Shown one piece after another: positions 62,015 through 64,000 of a stretch of DNA of 64,000 nt. Position 1 is the stretch's first letter; each line of letters starts with the position of its first letter. A program made the position numbers and the translations under genes. The notes under the pieces are model-generated. The model had not been told where the DNA came from. It searched no databases and saw only the letters and a list, made by a program, of their open reading frames with translations. This DNA is from Brevibacillus panacihumi (GTDB lineage Bacteria; Bacillota; Bacilli; Brevibacillales; Brevibacillaceae), in assembly GCF_003710985.1 (NCBI RefSeq), contig NZ_RHHT01000007.1, forward strand, positions 1 to 64,000. The letters are read 5' to 3'.

Positions 62015-63664
62015 ATGAAGAAAAAGATTTCCATGCTGGCAGGTCTTACTTTGCTGGTGGGAACCATCCTGGCAGGCTGCTCGGGAGGCGGAGGCCAAAC
62101 GACTGCACCTGTCCAGCCGGGAGAGATCAAACAAGAGACGCCGGCTGCACCGAGCGATGTAGAACAGCTTTTCCGTGCCAACCTGACGAGTGAGCCTTCC
62201 ACGGCCGATCCGGGACTGGCGAAGGATGCGACATCCGGAGCGGTTGTACGTGCTACCTTTGACGGTTTGACACGTCTGGATGCCAATTCCAAGCCGATGA
62301 ACTCTGTAGCCTCCGATGTGAAGCTCTCCGATGACAATCTCGTATACACCTTCACACTTCGTGAATCCAAATGGAGCAATGGAGACCCTGTGACCGCACA
62401 CGACTTCGAATTTGCTTGGAAACGCGTGTTGGATCCCCAGTTTGGTGCCGAGTATGCGTATCAACTGTACTACATCAAAAACGCGGAGAAAGTTCATAAA
62501 GGCGAGGTTTCTGCTGACGAGCTGGGCGTAAAAGCGCTTGACGACCATACCCTTGAAGTCACATTGGAGAACCCGACGCCCTTTTTCCTCCAGTTGACAG
62601 CTTTCTATACGTACTTCCCTGTGAACAAAAAGGTAGCGGAAGCCGATCCCAAATGGGCGATGGAAGCAGCTACCCATGTGAGCAATGGTCCATTCAAGAT
62701 GACAGCTTGGGAGCACAAAAGCAAAATTATCCTGGAAAAGAACGAAAACTATTGGGATAAAGACGTCGTGAAGCTGGATAAAATTGAGTTCGCCATGATC
62801 GAAGACGACAATACCGCCTTGTCGATGTTTGAAAACGGCGAGCTGGATTGGGCCGGCCAACCGCTCGGTGGGCTGCCAGTCGATGCGGTGCCTGCATTGA
62901 AAGAATCCGGCAAGCTGGTCATCCATCCGAAAGCGACCATGTACTGGTACAAAATCAACACCACCAAAGGTCCTTTGGCGAATGTGAAGATCCGGAAAGC
63001 GCTCTCTCTCGCTGTCAATCGCCAAGAGATCGTAGACAACATCACGCAGGTAGGGCAGGTTCCAACGATGGGGATGCTGCCGCAATCCATGATTCTCAAA
63101 AAAGAAGGCTATTTCAAAGACAACGATGTGGAAACCGCGAAGCAATTGCTGGCAGAGGGCCTGCAAGAACTGAATCTGAGCCAATTGCCAACCATTACGC
63201 TGTCCTATAATACGACTGACCGCCACAAGAAGATTGCAGAAGCGATTCAAGACCAGTGGAAAAAATCGCTGGGGATCGATGTCAAATTGATGAACAAAGA
63301 GTTCAAGGTACATCTGGACGACATGCACCAGCTGAACTATGAAATTGCCCGGATCGGCTGGAACGCTGACTTTAATGATCCGATCAACTATCTGGAGATG
63401 TTCCGCGACCAGAATACAGGCAACAACGACACAGGCTGGGAAAACGAGCGCTACAAAGAATTGCTGAAACAATCCGCTTTGGAGAACGATCCGGAAAAAC
63501 GCAATCAGATCCTGGCGGAAGCAGAAGCCATTTTCATGGAAGATATGCCGCTCATTCCTCTCTTCACCGACGTAGACATCTGGGTCCAAAACGACAAGGT
63601 AAAAGGCGTTCAAGTAGACGGTCTCGGCTTCATCGACCTGAAGTGGGCAGAAATCACACAATAA
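62015..63664 (+). CDS. Oligopeptide-binding lipoprotein (OppA type)
   Basis: A 549-residue family 5 solute-binding protein. Lipoprotein signal LLVGTILAGCSGG (Cys23); then ANLTSEPSTADPGLAKDATSGAVVRATFDGLTRLD, WSNGDPVTAHDFEFAWKRVLDPQFGAEYAYQLYYIKNAE, NENYWDKDVVKLDKIEFAMIEDD and the C-terminal GWNADFNDPINYLEMFRDQNTGNNDTGWENERY, all typical of OppA of Gram-positives. It captures oligopeptides. RBS AAAGGGGG. The ABC permease and ATPase genes are not in the window; a second similar lipoprotein gene follows. Confidence 0.93.
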   Translation: MKKKISMLAGLTLLVGTILAGCSGGGGQTTAPVQPGEIKQETPAAPSDVEQLFRANLTSEPSTADPGLAKDATSGAVVRATFDGLTRLDANSKPMNSVASDVKLSDDNLVYTFTLRESKWSNGDPVTAHDFEFAWKRVLDPQFGAEYAYQLYYIKNAEKVHKGEVSADELGVKALDDHTLEVTLENPTPFFLQLTAFYTYFPVNKKVAEADPKWAMEAATHVSNGPFKMTAWEHKSKIILEKNENYWDKDVVKLDKIEFAMIEDDNTALSMFENGELDWAGQPLGGLPVDAVPALKESGKLVIHPKATMYWYKINTTKGPLANVKIRKALSLAVNRQEIVDNITQVGQVPTMGMLPQSMILKKEGYFKDNDVETAKQLLAEGLQELNLSQLPTITLSYNTTDRHKKIAEAIQDQWKKSLGIDVKLMNKEFKVHLDDMHQLNYEIARIGWNADFNDPINYLEMFRDQNTGNNDTGWENERYKELLKQSALENDPEKRNQILAEAEAIFMEDMPLIPLFTDVDIWVQNDKVKGVQVDGLGFIDLKWAEITQ

Positions 63665-63701
63665 AAACATCCGAAAAATACATGAAACGCAAATAAATAG
63701 C

Positions 63702-63737
63702 AGAAGCTGTAGGAGATATCCTGCAGCTTCTTTTTTT
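63702..63737 (+). terminator. Intrinsic terminator
   Basis: GAAGCTGTAGGA and TCCTGCAGCTTC stem (one bulge) with a GATA loop and TTTTTTT; separates the two lipoprotein genes. Confidence 0.9.
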
Positions 63738-63888
63738 ATTGGTTGTTAGTGGGGTAATAATTTTTTACAATTGCGCAATAAATCTTAATGAATAAATAAA
63801 AATTTATTAAATCACTCTAAAACATGTTTAAAAATAATATAAATGGATGTATATTGATAAAAGATTTAGAAAAGGGGGATTTAGTTGA

Positions 63889-64000
63889 ATGAAAAAGAAT
63901 GTCTTCTTGGCAATGAGTTCGATCCTCGTATTGGGCGCAGCACTTGCAGGCTGTGGCGGCGGCAATCAAGCAGCGGCACCAGCAGATAATCAAGGCAGCA
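63889..64000 (+). CDS. Start of a second binding lipoprotein (partial)
   Basis: The first 37 residues are visible: a lipoprotein signal MKKNVFLAMSSILVLGAALAGC, then GGGNQAAAPADNQGS. Lipobox AGC and the Ala/Gln-rich linker resemble those of the OppA-type protein before it. AAAAGGGGGATTTAG upstream is nearly the same as that before 62015. This suggests a paralogue of the binding protein but the mature domain is outside the window. Confidence 0.75.
   Translation, partial: MKKNVFLAMSSILVLGAALAGCGGGNQAAAPADNQGS

Noticed and set aside
61907-63670. 587-residue minus-strand frame opposite the OppA-like gene
   Set aside because: Antisense shadow of a clear OppA protein, without its own motifs.

Overview
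The window looks like chromosome of a spore-forming, GC-moderate Firmicute, most likely Brevibacillus or a close Paenibacillaceae relative. Reasons: strong AGGAGG-type ribosome binding sites, frequent TTG/GTG starts, two sporulation genes (ytaF, yunB), an S-box (SAM-I) riboswitch, Zur and CcpA-type operators, and Bacillus-like sigma-A promoters. No rRNA, tRNA, CRISPR array, prophage or intact insertion sequence was found. The assignment rests on gene content and style only.

Layout. 1-7.1 kb: end of an unknown exported protein, ytaF, a SERCA-type Ca2+ ATPase, yunB, a copper-amine-oxidase-N-domain secreted protein and an MFS transporter. 7.2-13.4 kb: a respiratory block. It holds an NreB-like sensor with a Cys-x2-Cys-x11-Cys-x2-Cys cluster motif, its NarL-type regulator, a three-subunit ba3-type cytochrome oxidase operon (2A, II, I), then ctaB and a TetR gene with no ordinary start codon. 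Two promoters in this block share a palindrome resembling the NreC site. 13.4-18.6 kb: an SDR, a nitroreductase, and an OmpR-type two-component system behind a lipoprotein. 18.6-22.5 kb: a zinc-limitation operon (two Zur boxes, COG0523 chaperone, zinc-free L33), a Na+/H+ antiporter with an attenuator-like leader, and a DUF2500-cupin fusion.

22.5-32.9 kb: small membrane proteins, an ArsR-like regulator with a ClpP, a chemoreceptor, a cupin, an unknown anchored protein, citR-citA, a small lipoprotein behind a leader-peptide hairpin, and namA. 33-40.7 kb: an M20 amidohydrolase with a complete peptide ABC transporter and a LysR gene, with a cre site in front. 40.7-48.3 kb: a Nif3-family remnant, a MoxR-DUF58-DUF4129 operon, an ArsR/MFS pair and an EcsC-family protein. 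48.4-50.2 kb: metY under a SAM-I riboswitch and a 26-residue CDGSH-like protein. 50.3-54.2 kb: cydAB with a Rex/Fnr-like operator, rhodanese, a SCO-like protein, then a roughly 300 bp nested inverted repeat. 54.3-64 kb: RNase J, a bacilliredoxin, arylamine N-acetyltransferase, an SDR remnant, an MFS gene, an LCP protein, a Lys/Glu-rich secreted protein, and two consecutive lipoprotein genes, the first an OppA-like binding protein.

The strongest leads are the proposed oxygen-sensing NreBC-ba3 regulon, the antiterminator/terminator leader of the antiporter gene, the large inverted repeat before the RNase J gene, the micro-CDGSH protein and the DUF2500-cupin fusion.
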